Below are positions 1 to 13,801 of a DNA stretch of 64,000 nucleotides, in pieces (the first letter of the stretch is position 1; each line of letters opens with the position of its first letter). The notes under the pieces were generated by a model. It was not told where the DNA came from and ran no database searches. It was given only the letters and a program-made list of their open reading frames with translations. The DNA comes from Takifugu bimaculatus (taxonomy: Eukaryota > Chordata > Actinopteri > Tetraodontiformes > Tetraodontidae): the NCBI GenBank assembly GCA_004026145.2, contig CP034992.1, positions 10,207,209 through 10,271,208 on the forward strand. Reading direction: 5' to 3'. Both the position numbers and the translations under genes were made by a program.

Positions 1-703
1 CCTCTGTTCCCCAGCCAAGAGGCTGACGCGGCGGTACCCTCGGTCCGAGCCCAGTTCCGCCGGATCAGACAGGTGTGGCGGGAGACTCGAGCCACACTGG
101 ACAGGACAGCGGAGCGTAACAGACGCCTGGCGGACCAACACCGAGCACCGGTGCCCAATTACCAAGTGGGTCAGCAAGTGTGGCTCTTATCCCGCGACCT
201 CCCCCTCCAGACTGATTCCAGAAAACTCGCCCCCAAGTACATCGGCCCTTACCCCGTGGACAAAATCATTAACCCTTGTGCAGTCCATCTCCGCCTCCCA
301 GCTTCTCTGAACATCCACCCAGTGTTTCATGTCTTCCTCCTCAAGCCCGTTCCCAAAAGCCCCCACCAACCTCCTGAGCGGCTACTTAAGCTCCCCTCTC
401 TTTGCCTCCGGTGCCGGATCGTTGTTTCGCCACAGCGTCCAGCTCCCAACCTCTGTGATTCCAGTTTTTCGCCTCCTGTTTTCCATGTTTACTTCCAGCA
501 CGTGAGTTTGTTCCAGTGCCTCATCACTGCGTTTCGTTGGTACTTTTTTCTCGACGTTTTTTTCCCTTTATGGTGATTTTTAGTTCGTAGATTTTCTGTT
601 GTTACTTTGATTGATTCCTTCGTCTTGCACCTTTTTGTTATCCATAAAGAGTCGTTTCTTCTACTCTGCATCTGGGTCCAGGCCTCCTTGACTGTCCATA
701 ACA
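1..703 (+). mobile_element. Ty3/gypsy retrotransposon 3' part (unit 1)
   Basis: This is the 3' portion of a gypsy-type element cut by the window start. It encodes the C-terminal part of an integrase, including the GPYPVDKI (GPY/F) motif at about 241-264, followed by an LTR-like tail ending ...CCATAACA at 703. The 5-bp CATCC at 704-708 is the right-hand target duplication, by comparison with the fuller copy at 16011-17031. The two copies are nearly identical, so the insertion was present before units 1 and 2 separated. The reading frame runs to about 576. Confidence 0.8.
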
Positions 704-918
704 CATCCACCCCTATCATCTACGACTGTCGTGTATTTTTCATGCATTTGAAAGGTGAATGTCATGACACGCACCTCTGAATCGCCCGTCAGTCGTCTGT
801 GTGTTTGTGGCACAACCTGGTCCAAAAGGTTCCTGCCTGCTGATGCTCAGCGAGTTGCTGCACGGCCTCTGGGTGACAATCAAAATCTCATCTCAAATGT
901 GATCATTTCAGACGTTAC

Positions 919-1138
919 CTTTTGTGTTACTTGCTTCTTCGCTGTATTCCAGCTGCTCTTTGGAGGTTTCCTGATTGATCTTCATCTCCAGGTCTATTGC
1001 CATGCACAGCGTGCACGGCGCTCTGTCCTTACAGCACAGCTTGAAATGTGGGGTCACATTGAAGGCGTTTACTATTTCACTGTTTGCAAGACTTGGAGAC
1101 ATCTCGTCCTTCATGGTGCAGTCTGTTTGGCAGATAAA
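919..1138 (-). pseudogene. Candidate IL-17 receptor-like ectodomain exon (unit 1)
   Basis: A minus-strand exon candidate runs from an acceptor (...CAGTCAGCCAG) at 1139 to an AAAG|GTAACG donor at 918. The open frame gives a Cys-rich segment containing FKLCCKDRAPCTLCMAIDLE. That pattern (CC...CxxC followed by hydrophobic alternation) resembles the ectodomain of the IL17RC/IL17RE family as I remember it. A similar piece in unit 2 (17104-17311) has lost its 3' end. A possible signal-peptide exon in matching phase 0 lies far upstream at 46353-46460, with WNK and ITIH sequence between. Family assignment is tentative; gene integrity here is doubtful. Confidence 0.4.
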
Positions 1139-1224
1139 CTGGCTGACTGAGGCAGTTATAATCCTTTAAACATTCTTGATGATTTAATTTATAACAAGAA
1201 ACAAGATCTGACATATCAATACTG

Positions 1225-1230
1225 TTTATT
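1225..1230 (-). terminator. Poly(A) signal of ITIH copy 1
   Basis: AATAAA on the minus strand, about 50 bases downstream of the ITIH copy 1 stop codon at 1279-1281. The same signal is at 17398-17403 in unit 2. Confidence 0.6.
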
Positions 1231-3508
1231 GGTTTGTGATCACACAGAGTAATTTCCATGATGTTTCATGTTTTTAAGTTAAAGCTCTGCGACAGTGAGC
1301 TGGTGCAGCGGCTTCCGCAGGGCGTCCTCAACAGACGTGAACCAGCAGTCGATCACTTGGGGAGAGGTTAGGCTGTAATCCAGAACTGTCATCCTACAGA
1401 AAGCAATAGGAATCAGTAAATAATCCGTTTAGCATTTAAGCAGTCGCATTTGACAAACGCACCTGGTAGCTTCGATCTCCTGGTTGTCGATCTTGAGCTT
1501 TTTTGGAAGCTGCTGCAGCTCCTCATAAACCACAGGCTGCAGAGCTGAGAACACAAGCAGCGTTACAGGAGGCACCAACACGATCTCATTAAAGAATAAA
1601 GAAGTAAAAAGCTTTTCTATCCACTTACCTAAAATTCCCGTCACACTGCTGTCTGAAGGCCTCCGTCTCAAAACTGGCCAGAGGAATTCTTTACCCTCAA
1701 GCAGGTGGATCAGGATGACAATTCGGACGTCTCCGATCATAATGTCCACTTCCTTGTCCCTCCTGATCACCGTGGCACTAGAAGGAGATTCACATCACCG
1801 TGTGGAGATAAAGTTAGAGGCAGCTTATAAAGTTGTCAAACGGGATAACAGAAGTCAAGTTGCCAGTTTGATCCTCTTTGCTTTGGTGACCTGGAGGATT
1901 GAGAACTTCCACCAACACCAGAGTAAGAGTAGGTAGAATCTATGCGCCTGTTAGTCAGTGATGACATCGAGGCTTCCCTTCAGAGTAAATGTGCTTCCAA
2001 TAATAATGAGCAACACCTTCCAACAGTGAAGCGTTCCTCTCCGGTGTGCCGAGTTTCCGTTTCCCCCTCCCGCACCATGATTTGTCTGCTGTCCACCTCG
2101 ATGTGGAGGTCGCCCTTGAGGTGGATGACAATTGTGCTGAAACCTTTGTGAGCTTCTGAGTTCAGCTCCCCGTTTATAGACAGCTCTGGCGAGGGAGAAC
2201 AAACAAACACATCTATTTATTCCTTCAGAATCCCGGGCCATCACTTCCACGATGACGGAAAGAAAGAAAACGGAAGGGTCAAAGATCCGATTGAAAAACC
2301 GAGGCAGTACCCACCGATGTTGGGATAGTGCAGCAGCTTCAGGCGACTGACGGGAATATCGAAGCAGAGAGGAACAGAGCCGTCTGTGGGATTCCATATG
2401 AACCTGTGCATGGCAGGAGCTGCAGCGACACACAACAGCGCAGACGTGCACGTCTGTGATGTAGCATCACGGATGCTCGACTATCTGGGATGTTATTTTT
2501 ACTAATGCATTAAATATTTCCATCATTTTAGACGCGCATCTGTTGTAGCTCTCGACTCCCTCGCACAAAGATGACTAACACTATGCAAAAAAAATACTGT
2601 ATTTTTACTTGTTTGTCATGTTTTTTTTGTTTCTGTTTTTTACTTTTTGTAACTGTAGTCTATAAATAACACATACATTTAAAAAAAAAAAGAATTTATA
2701 TCAGCTATAAAAAGAACCCCAAAATTCCCCTACCTGGAGTTATTGTGGGCAATGCTGAGTGGAATGTGGGCAGGACAGCAGGTAGATGGTAGGAATACAA
2801 ATCCATATCTATTCAATCATTTTGAGTAATCAACAATGCAGTTTAGATGAAAATATGTACATTGAAAATGTGTGACACTACAGTTTAAAATCATGTTTTT
2901 AATTAACTTTGTATAAATTAGATGTTTACTTCGAATGTCAAAACATGCAACGCAAGAACAAACAAACAAACAAAAAAAGAAGTGCCCAACGTGATTTAAT
3001 GCTACTCATAGAATATGTAGAGAAAAGAAGAGCCTGGGATACCTGTAGAAGCCAGACCATGGTGTATATTATATCTGCCGATCTGCCCATGTCTATCTAC
3101 AACATAGAAGGTCAGATTTGTGTTCATTGTAATTTTTGTCTTCATCCGACTCACACCTGCAGCCAGAAGCAGTTCCTTTTTTTTTGTCTTGACATTATTA
3201 GACCAATGTATGCAATTAAATACATTTCTGTATATTCTATATGTTGATTTCAGAAGGAAATAACTGTTTCTGAATGGTCACTTTTGGTCTACTAATATTC
3301 ACCCAGGAAATTAAACCACAAAGCCAATTCCACGAGTTAATCAAGCGTGGAAATGAACAGGTAAAAATGATCCCACATTTGTGTTGCACAGACAGATGAA
3401 TCATTGAGTTTAGCATCATACCTGGAGGAGGGGGGGGTGGATAATGTCTGGTCGCTGGAAACATTCCTAGACTTCCAGATGTATATATTCCAGGTTATAT
3501 GTCAAAAT

Positions 3509-3539
<31 letters not shown>

Positions 3540-3584
3540 TATATGTGGAATATATAGGCACAATTAAATAAAATTGAGGCAGAC

Positions 3585-3727
<143 letters not shown>

Positions 3728-5087
3728 TCATACCTGGATGATGCGCTCCACCCCCACGTCCAGTAGGAATTGCTGTTATTAAAAACAGGAATAGTTTTTA
3801 GTAGTTTTCATTTGTTTTAGTACAAGAATGAGCAAGGAATAATTCATTTCATTAAAATAAATAAATCAAGGATTTTTTTTAGAACTCTTTTGTGTGTGTG
3901 TGTGTGCACGCACGCGTTCTATCGCTCAGGACGTGTGCAGATTTTAAAATCCTAATAACAAAGTAGGGTACAAATGCTACAAAAGGGGTATTTATCCAAG
4001 CACCTGGGTGACGGAGCCCTACATTCCTAGACTTCCAGAACTTTCCTGGAAGACAGATACAAAAATGTTTTGGATGGTCAAAGGACACACTGTCGCTCCC
4101 ACCCTGGCCGAAGGCGCTATAACAAGGTTCATTCTCCCACTGACACAGCATTCAGTGCCTTTTTAACAATAAAACCAACCAGGCCTAAACAGACTCCATG
4201 TCCATGTGCCCCTGCTCCGAGGCACGCAAGTCCAGGGTGGCAATTAGTTTCTGAACCGACCGACAGAGATTTAAAAAAACACGTAATGAATATCATGTTT
4301 ATTGTTACAGCACTTTGTTGTTATTGTAATGGCTGTACATAAACGGTGTGTATAGTGTATAGTTGTGCTCATCATGGCAGCACAACAGCTAGAGGCCAGG
4401 CACTGCCACAACAGGCAAGGATGGGGAAAAACATCTGATATGTCAAGAGTGTCACTGTTTGGCCTGACCGAACACGAGGAATAGGAAATAATCCCAACAT
4501 GATTAATCTGATGAGAAATTTGAATTATCCTAATTATTAGGTTTTGTTGCAAAAATAGTCCTACCTGCAGCAACAGGGCTTCCAGGTGCTGAAATTGAAA
4601 ACACTGTAAGAGTCTGTGTGCAGATCTTTATCCTGAGGTTAATATATATTTCTAAATAACAACATTTTTAAATTCCAATAACAAAGTAGAGTACAGAGCT
4701 ACAAAAATGTCAAAAGGGGTGTTTATCCAAGCACCTGTGGGTGATGGAGGGGTATTTATCCAAGGGGTATTTATCCAAGCACCCGTGGGTGATGGAGCCC
4801 TACGTTCCCAGACTTAAGGATGTGGACTACCTCGGCTGTCACTATGAGCTTTGTCACCTTCATTCTGAGCCTGTGTTGTGTACATCTGCTATCTCAAGAT
4901 TGTCACTATTTGGCCTGACAAAAAACGAGGAATAGGAAATAATCCCAGCATTATTACTCTGATGATACATTTGAATCATCTGACATCCTTAATTATTAGT
5001 TTTTATTGCCAAAATAGTCCTACCTGAAGCACCAACTCTTCCAAAACCAAAACGAGGATGTCCTGAAATTGAAACACTGTAAGAGTC

Positions 5088-5297
<210 letters not shown>

Positions 5298-5487
5298 TCA
5301 TACCTGGATAATGCACTCCACCTGCAAATCCAGGAACTCCTGCTATTAAAAACAGGAATCGTTTTTAGTAATTTTCATTTGTATTAGTATAAGAATGAGC
5401 AGGGAATAATTCCTGAGATGGTGAAAACTAGGTTTTCATTTCATTTTCATTTTATTGTCCTGAGGTTATATATTTCTGAATGTCAAA

Positions 5488-5492
<5 letters not shown>

Positions 5493-5574
<82 letters not shown>
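5493..5574. repeat. (GT)n microsatellite
   Basis: About 80 bp of pure GT in an ITIH copy 1 intron. It is followed by a partial duplicate of flanking intron sequence (GGAAATGAACAGGTAAAAATG occurs twice, at about 5575 and 5698). Confidence 0.97.
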
Positions 5575-5576
<2 letters not shown>

Positions 5577-5925
5577 AAATGAACAGGTAAAAATGATCCC
5601 ACAAGGAAATAACTGTTTCTGAATGGTCACTTTTGGTCTACTAATATTCACCCAGGAAATTAAACCACAAAGCCAATTCCACGAGTTAATCAAGCGTGGA
5701 AATGAACAGGTAAAAATGATCCCACATTTGTGTTGCACAGACAGATGAATCATTGAGTTTAGCATCATACCTGGAGGAGGGGGGAGTAGATAATGACTGG
5801 TCACTGAAAAGAAAAAGACAAGATCAGTCAGTAGGAATAAAGGTGCCTCGTCTGCTCAGCTATTTGAAGACACCCTAGTTTTTACTTCTATTTGGATAAG
5901 ACTTTCAGAGGAATGTAATTACATT

Positions 5926-8375
5926 CCCCCTCCCTGGGCTACCACCTTATCGTGGTGGAGGGGTTTGCGTGTCCCAATGATCCCAGGAGCTCCGTTGCCA
6001 CCCATGGCAAACAGGTCCTAGGTGAGGGATCAGACGAAGCGTAGCCCAGACCTCCCACATGTGCACTTGGCACCAGGACGCCTTAGGCCGCAGATCGATG
6101 ATCGACTTTGTGGTTGTGTCATCGGATTTGCGGCCGCATGTTCTTGACACTCTGGTGAAGAGAGGGGCGGAGCTGTCAACTGATCACCACCTGGTGGTGA
6201 GTTGGCTCCGATGGTGGGGGAGGATGCCGGACAGACCTGGCAGGCCCAAACGTGTTGTGAGGGTCTGCTGGGAACGCCTGGCAGAGTCCCCTGTCAGAAG
6301 GAGCTTCAACTCACGCCTCCGGGAGAGCTTTGACCATGTCCCGGGGGAGGCAGGGGACATTGAGTCCGAGTGGACCATGTTCTGTGCCTCCATTGTTGAG
6401 GCGACTGACTGGTGCTGTGGCCGCAAGGTGGTTGGTGCCTGTCGTGGCAGCAATACCCAAACCCACTGGTGGACACCAGTGGTGAGGGATGCCGTCAAGC
6501 TGAAGAAGTAGTCGTATTGGGCCTTACTGGCCTGTGGGACTCCTGAGGCAGCAGATGGGTACCGGCGTGCCAAGCGGAGTGCAGCTACGGCTGTTGCCGA
6601 GGCAAAGACCCAGGCATGGGAAGAGTTCGGTGAGGCCATGGAGAACGGCACTTGGACGGCCTCAAAAAGGTTCTGGACCACCATCCGGCGTCTGAGGAAG
6701 GGGAAGCAGTGCACTGTCAACACTGTGTATAGTGGTGATGGTGTGCAGCTGACCTCAACTCGGGAAGTTGTGGATCAGTGGAAGGAATACTTCGAGGACC
6801 TCCTTAATCCCACCAACACGCCTTCCAGTGAGGAAGTAGGGCCTGGGGACCTGGAGATGGGGTCTCATATCTCCGGGGCTGAAGTTGCCGAGGTAGTAAA
6901 AAACTCCTCGGTGGATGAGATCCGCCCGGAGTTCCTTAAGGCTCTGGATGTTGTAGGGCTGTCGTGGTTGACTCGACTCTGCAACATCGCGTGGACATCG
7001 GGGGCAGTGCCGCTGGATTGGCAGACCGGGGTGGTAGTCCCTCTTTTTAAGAAGGGGGACCGGAGGGTGTGTTCCAACTATAGGGGGATCACACTCCTCA
7101 GCCTCCCTGGCAAGGTCTATTCAGGGGTACTGGAGAGGAGGGTCCGCCGGATAGTCGAACCTCGGATTCAGGAGGAGCAATGTGGTTTTCGTCCTGGGCG
7201 TGGAACAGTGGACCAGCTCTACACCCTCAGCAGGGTCTTCGAGGGTGCATGGGAGTTTGCCCAACCAGTCCACATGTGTTTTGTGGACTTGGAGAAGGCA
7301 TTCGACCGTGTCCCTCGGGGGGTCCTGTGAGGGGTCCTCCAAGAGTATGGGGTGCCGGGCCCGCTGATACGGGCCGTCCGCTCCCTGTACGATCGGTGTC
7401 AGAATTTGGTCCGAATTGCTGGCAGTAAGTCGAGCTCGTTTCCGGTGAGGGTCGGTCTCCGCCAGGGCTGCCCTTTGTCACTGATTCTGTTCATAATTTT
7501 TATGAACAGAATTTCTAGGTGCAGTCATGGTGTTGAGGGGATCCGGTTTGGTGACCTCAGGATCGGGTCTCTGCTTTTTGCGGATGATGTGGTCCTGTTG
7601 GCGTCATCGGCCCGTGACCTCCAACTATCACTGGATCAGTTCGCCGCCGCATGTGAAGCAGCTGGGATGAAAATCAGCACCTCCAAATCCGAGGCCATGG
7701 TTCTCAACCGGAAAAAGGTGGAGTGCCTTCTCCGGGTCAAGGAGGAGATCCTGCCCCAAGTGGAGGAGTTCAAGTACCTCGGGGTCTTGTTCATGAGTGA
7801 GGGAAGAATGGAGCGGGAGATTGACAGGCGGATCGGTGCGGCGTCCGCAGTAATGCGGACTCTGCACCGGTCCGTAGTGGTGAATCCTTCGATTTACCGG
7901 TCGATCTTCGTTCCTACCCTCACCTATGGTCATGAGCTTTGGGTAATGACCGAAAGAACAAGATCACGGGTACAAGCGGCTGAAATGAGCTTCCTCCGTA
8001 GGGTGGCTGGGCTCTCCCTTAGAGATAGGGTGAGAAGCTCTGCCATCCGGGAGGAGCTCGGAGTACAGCCGCTGCTCCTCCGCATTGAGAGGAGCCGGAT
8101 GAGGTGGCTTGGGCACCTAGTTAGGATGCCCCTTGGACGCCTCCCTGGTGAGGTGTTCAGGGCATGTCCCTCCAGTAGGAGACCCCCGGGAAGACCCCTG
8201 ACACGTTGGAGAGACTATGTCTCTCGACTGGTCTGGGAACGCCTGGGGATCCCTCCGGATGAGCTAGAAGAAGTAGCTGGGGAGAGGGAAGTCTGGGCTT
8301 CTCTTATTAAGCTGCTGCCCCTGCGACCCGACCCCGGATAAGCGGTAGAGAAAGGATGGATGGATGGATGGATGG
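5926..8375 (+). mobile_element. Rex3 (RTE-clade) LINE with target duplications
   Basis: A non-LTR retrotransposon flanked by the 10-bp duplication TAATTACATT (5916-5925 and 8376-8385) and ending in a short (GATG)n tail, as known for fish Rex3/RTE elements. The empty site is visible in unit 2 (about 19736) and unit 3 (about 30232), so it inserted after the units duplicated, or at least into unit 1 only. The start (CCTGGGCTACCACCTTATCGTGG) looks like the element's 5' end. The amino-terminal endonuclease coding part is shortened, so an internal deletion is likely. Confidence 0.9.
6059..8341 (+). pseudogene. Rex3 endonuclease/reverse transcriptase ORF, two stops
   Basis: A single frame covers the end of the APE-type endonuclease (SMIDFVVVSSDL, later STDHHLVV with the catalytic Asp-His) and the reverse transcriptase. 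Visible RT motifs include ADDVVLLAS at about 7579 and GLRQGCPLS at about 7454. Two in-frame nonsense codons interrupt it: TAG at 6509-6511 and TGA at 7328-7330. No frameshift is needed to read through, so the copy is a recent but dead insertion. Confidence 0.88.
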
Positions 8376-9452
8376 TAATTACATTTAGTGGGGAGATCAT
8401 AAACTATACAACTATATGTGTATATAATCTTTTTTTTTTAATACTACCTACTTAGAGGAATTTTACGGCCTCCAAAACCAGAGTGAGGACTCACTAAACA
8501 GGATGAGACAGTTAGACCAGCAAGCTTCTCCTGGTGCTTGTTTCTCATGGCTGAGCAATCAGATCTGAATGTTTTCAAAGGTTGCCAGATTTAAGTAGCG
8601 CTGGTCAACAACAAACGCATCACACCTCTGCTGCTTTTGTGTCAGCAACAGCGCCCCCTGCTGCTGGCTATGTCCCCGTGGATTTGAACCTTACAAAACC
8701 TCTTTCAAATAAAACTGCAAAATCTTGCCTGAGGGATCCAATAGTGTCTGAAAACCAGGGAAAACTGAAATAAAAAACCAGTCAACATCAGAAAAAAGCC
8801 ACCAGTTGAAACCATCTCAGTCGGATTGCTTATATACTGTTGTAAGCAGCTCTTCCAAGCCTTTTGTGTGAGTGCGGACGTGCATAGGTTCTATGTCCCC
8901 TAAATGTGTCCGTGTGTGTTTACATATATGTTCAACTTGTTTCATAACTGACAGACATACAGACAGGCCGACAGACTGAGAAATTGATTAGTTTATGTGT
9001 CCATAGAATAATCGTACCTGGATGATGCGCTCCACCCCCAAATCCAGCACCAGGAATTGCTGTTATTAAAAACAGGAAGAGTTTTTAGTAGTTTTCATTA
9101 GTACTTGTATAAGAATGAGCAGGGAATAATTCTTTTCATTAAAATAAATAAATCACGGATATTTTTAGAACTCTTTTGTGTGTGTGTGTTGTGTGTGTGT
9201 GTGCACGCGTGCGTGCGTGTGTTCTATTGCTCAGGCCGTGTGCAGATTTTAAAATCCTAATAACAAAGTAGGGTACAAATGCTACAAAAGGGGTATTTAT
9301 CCAAGCACCTGGGTGACGGAGCCCTACATTCCTAGACTTCCAGATGTATATATTCCAGGTTATATGTCAAAATTTTGTGTTTGTGTGTGTGTGTGTGTGC
9401 GTGTGTGTTATATGTGGAATATATAGGCACAAATAAATAAAATTGAGGCAGA

Positions 9453-9458
9453 CATAGC

Positions 9459-9551
<93 letters not shown>
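9453..9551. repeat. (GATA)n microsatellite
   Basis: About 95 bp of GATA repeat adjoining the donor of micro-exon 9559-9597, with GT repeats just upstream at about 9380-9407. Confidence 0.97.
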
Positions 9552-9552
<1 letters not shown>

Positions 9553-10035
9553 TCATACCTGGATAATGCGCTCCACCCGCAAATCCAGGAACTCCTGCTA
9601 TTAAAAACAGGAATAGTTTTTAGTAATTTCCATTTGTATTAGTATAAGAATGAGCAGGGAATAATTCCTGAGATGGTGAAAACTATGTTTTCATTTCATT
9701 TTCATTTCATTGTCCTGAGGTTATATATTTCTGAATGTCAAAATTTTGTGCAAGAACCCTCTCAGTCAGACCATCACAATGATTGTACTGAAGGACGCCA
9801 CAGAGGCGCTAACCATGGCAGGCAACAGCTAGAGGCCAGGAGCTACCACACCATCAACAAGGAATATGAAATAGTTCCACAATGATTAATCTGACGGGGC
9901 ATTTTAATCATCTGACAGCCTTAATTATTAGGTTTCATTGCCAAAACAGTCCTACCTCCAGCAGCACCTGTTACATGCACAAAACCAGGAGGTCCTGAAA
10001 TTAAAAAGACCCTTAAGACAATACACAGGCAGATA

Positions 10036-10036
<1 letters not shown>

Positions 10037-10120
<84 letters not shown>
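10037..10120. repeat. (CA)n microsatellite
   Basis: An interrupted CA tract of about 80 bp in the intron between micro-exon 9956-9994 and exon 10304-10452. Orthologous tracts are at 22441-22513 and 34241-34302. Confidence 0.97.
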
Positions 10121-10122
<2 letters not shown>

Positions 10123-13100
10123 AGAAATATTGAAAGTATTCTAATTACACTTGTAGTTTCTTGGTTACAAATAACTAGTTTATATGTTGCCACAATAACA
10201 TCCATGCCTGAAGGATGCCATCTTAACCTGTGACCAGATGTAGAAAATTAAAGCTGGTCAGGAATAACTCCCTGTTTGTTTGCATGTAAATATAATATTT
10301 TACCTTCTTTTGGTTTGTCCAGCACATCTGCGTCCTCTCCCTGTGGCTTGGTGACCACCATGGATGTGAGCGGGGTCACAAAGCCGTACCGTAGTGACAG
10401 TTTCAGGGCCTCATTCTTTGCGTCTTCCTTCTCAGAGCCAGACAGTTGCAGCCTATGTCACACGTGTTTGCATGAAAACACACGCTACCGTTAATCTCAC
10501 TGCACTTTGGCGCTCACACAATTCAACTGAGGAGGAAGTTGCTAAGCTTTGAACTTGTTTGCCAGCTGTGATCACTCACTCTCTCTCCAGGAGCTGTTTC
10601 ACGGTGAGATGGGCCCAGATTCGCTGCATTTGGCTGTCAGACTGCCGTGTCGCCCGTCTCCACGGTGACATTTGTGTCAGCAAACACCACTCTTCTGTTG
10701 TTCTGCTGTAGCACACAGTTCTGTGAGCCTACAACACGTTAACAAGATCCCAGCTGATAAGCACCACTTGACACGTCCTCACTGAAATAGCCAAAACTTG
10801 CGGTGTGAAGGTCTCCACGGCCGTTGTCAGAGATCTCTCCGGCCACCACAATCTCAGATCCTTGGTAGTACTGGCTGAAGTTTGTCTTTGTCAGATTGCT
10901 GCCGCCAATATAAACCATTGTCACATCTGTCAGCAGAGGAGTGGCCACCTCGTTGTAGAAATCCTGTTGCCAAATGAAATGGATGCAGTGTGTTTATCTC
11001 ACGTCCCCACAAAGATCAACTTTAACCAGTCCATCAAGTCCGCATTGGGAGGAAGCGATTTAGGACACCTTCAGCTGTAAATCAGCGTCAGAGTCTTCAT
11101 AAATCCTCCGCGCCACACCGTTGTTTTGCAGCGACATTTTTTCGAGGAACTCGAAATTGACGTCGAAGCCAAAGCCCAGACAGTAAAGTGGGAATTTGTC
11201 CGCGATGGCTTTCCTTACGTTTGACTGGATCCGTTCAAGGTTCGTTTCACCTGCAAAGACAAAATTGTGCTTCTTCTTTGTCTTTTAAGGAAACGGCAAA
11301 GTTACTTTGTGTCTTTAGTGGTATTAAATTCAGGGCAGCCGGGATACCAACTGATTTGAGTGAAAGGGATTTTAATGGTGTGCTGTAAAGCCTTTAAACC
11401 TGAAGGAACACGATGATGATAAAGTAAAGTGAAGGTCTTGTTTGTGTAACCGTGTTGGTGTTTTGGAACCTGTTGTTGGATCTCCATCGGTGAGAAGAAT
11501 GAGGATGGAGGCTGAGCCCTGTCTGGGATGTGCATTCAACATATCTGCTCCCTTCAGAACGGCTGCATTGATGTCAGTGGCTGGAATGAGCAAAGGAGGG
11601 GAGAGGTGGGGGGAGAAGCCACTGTTGATGTTTTGCAGCTTTCAAACACTCCTCAAAGTGGGAATATACCAGAGCCCTCACCTCCGTTGTCTTTAATATT
11701 ACGTGCAAATGTTCTGGCACTTTCCAGGTTGGCTTGGTTGGCCTGGACAAGCTCACGTTTCCACTGAAATATTCGGCTATCGAAAGTGATGATGCCAAAG
11801 AAGTCGTCTTCTGCCAGGTCGTTCAGGATGCGGACTAATGCGGTTCGGGTCTGGACGGGAGGAGGATGCGTCGGTTATTTAATTCAAGAAAGAAGCCTTA
11901 AATTGATGCGAATGACTGAAAGGCTGCGGGAAAAGCGGCAGCAAAGGAGCGTCCCACCTGTTCAATTTTCCTGCCGTGCATGGAGCCACTTTGATCGATG
12001 ATGAACACAACATTCTTCGGTATGCGCGGGAGATTGGATGGAGCAAAGTGATGAACGAAGAACTTGTCCGATCTCTGGGGGGAGGGGCAAGAAAAAGTTG
12101 AGCGTGCACTTGGACAAATATATGTATTTGATATTTGGGCTGGACAGGAACTGTCAGTGCACCTTGATGTCTCCGAGAGACGTGTCCCTTTTGACATCGT
12201 ACACAATGACCAGGTCTCCGTTCATCCCGTTGTCATCACAGCTGTCACATGATTTCTGCTGGTCCACTGTTGGGTAGAAATACAGCCACACCTGAAACAC
12301 ACGCAGGAAAGAATGGCGGTCTTATTGGTGGAACTCTGATTTTGCACGGCTGCCTTTTCTACCTGTTTCTCTGTTTTTGTTGACGTGACGGCTGTCGCCA
12401 GGTCTTTGGTGTTTAGACCTCCTTTAACCAGCCAGGAAGTGATGCCAGCGTCCTCCTTAACGTGCACATCCACCTGGAGTTTGGAATTACAAGAAAGTGA
12501 GACGCTCCGACCCTGTCTTCCCCTGGTTGGTTTATGCGACGGACGCACCTTGAAGTCTTTGACGGGCTGCATGGGCCTGGCGTGGATTTGCAACTCGTAC
12601 AGGCCGAGCCTCCTTTTCAGCAGTTCCTCGTACGTGAGTTCGAAGGTGACTTTTTTGTGAGCAGCCACAGTCACAGAGGTCTTGAACTGTTCAAGAGTCC
12701 TCCCCACTGAACTACAAAGAGGGGCAATGTGGATATTCTTAAGTTTCTCCACTACAAACATCTTAAAATCTTCATCTTAAAAGAAAAGCCATGACGGAAC
12801 TGATGTACCTGATGATCCCTGCACTTTGACCCTGGGATACAGCTCCAGAGTATTGCCGCTGCGCTGTTTCCTTCTCCTTCACGATGCCATCGTACTCCTG
12901 ACCATCTATAACCCTAAAATTAAAAAATCTATATTAATATTGATAATTCCAAGATCATCAAGATGATTTATTTCAGAAATTCCCCAGCATTGTAGTAGCT
13001 GGGCAGCTTTGCCTTTACGTACATTTTAAATTTAGTGATGAAGGCGTTTTTGGGAATGCGGACATGGAACTCTATTTCCTTTGACTCCTCCATGCGATTT

Positions 13101-13801
13101 GCCACGCGGCTCCTGATGACGGTGACGGCATAGCGACTGGTCACGGTGGAGTTGATGTGGTAGCTGTAAATGTCCCAGTTATCCTAAAAATAGGAGGGAT
13201 GCTTGAAAACAAGAAAAAAGCTCCCGGTTGCTTGGCTGACACCGAGGTGAGCAAAGATCAGATGATGGTGGGCGGCATCACAGGGTTCTCATTGGTGTAA
13301 CTGCAGATACACCCCATTCTGTTTTTTCCCTCCTTTTCCAACGAACCACATGATAACAAAGTAATTGCACAATCTTGTTTACAGATCATGACCGATTAGT
13401 TTGATCATTAGCAGCATCTTAGAGCTCAGATCCTCCAAACACATAAAAAAAAGGAAAAGCTGGAGTCTCATCTTGGCCTCATGTGAATGTATTTTGAATG
13501 AGTGCTCAGATAAGACTCCACGTATTTATGACCGCTAAAGAAATCAGACCTAGAGCAAATGTTGGGCTAGAAAGTGTAGAAAAGAAATGCAAACCTAAAT
13601 CAATGGAAACAGTAAAGTGTGCCCACACTTTGATTAATGCGTTCATTCTCAGTGAAGAAAAATCAAGCAAAATTCTCAGATGACGCAATGAGAGAAACAT
13701 TTCATGCATTGCGGCGCCCTTCTTCTCACCTTGATCGGTAACGCTGCGACCACCGCCAGCAGCAGCCCAAAGAGGCTGAGTCGCACTGCTGCTCTCGCCA
13801 T

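Noticed and set aside
755..1150. Plus-strand ORF of 131 codons
   Set aside because: Shadow of the minus-strand receptor-like exon and its intron.
8640..8720. B-box-like GGTTCGAATCC (minus strand) near a CAGGGGGCGCTGTTG block, also at about 20040, 30540 and 32350
   Set aside because: No matching A box at the right distance and no tRNA fold. It repeats only because the module is duplicated, so I do not call a tRNA or SINE.
10030..10130. ORFs of Thr-His or Cys-Val repeats
   Set aside because: Translations of CA/GT dinucleotide repeats.
13498..13683. Plus-strand 61-codon ORF conserved in all three units (also 25880, 37680)
   Set aside because: Lies in ITIH intron 1. Conservation is explained by the recent duplication and no domain is seen.
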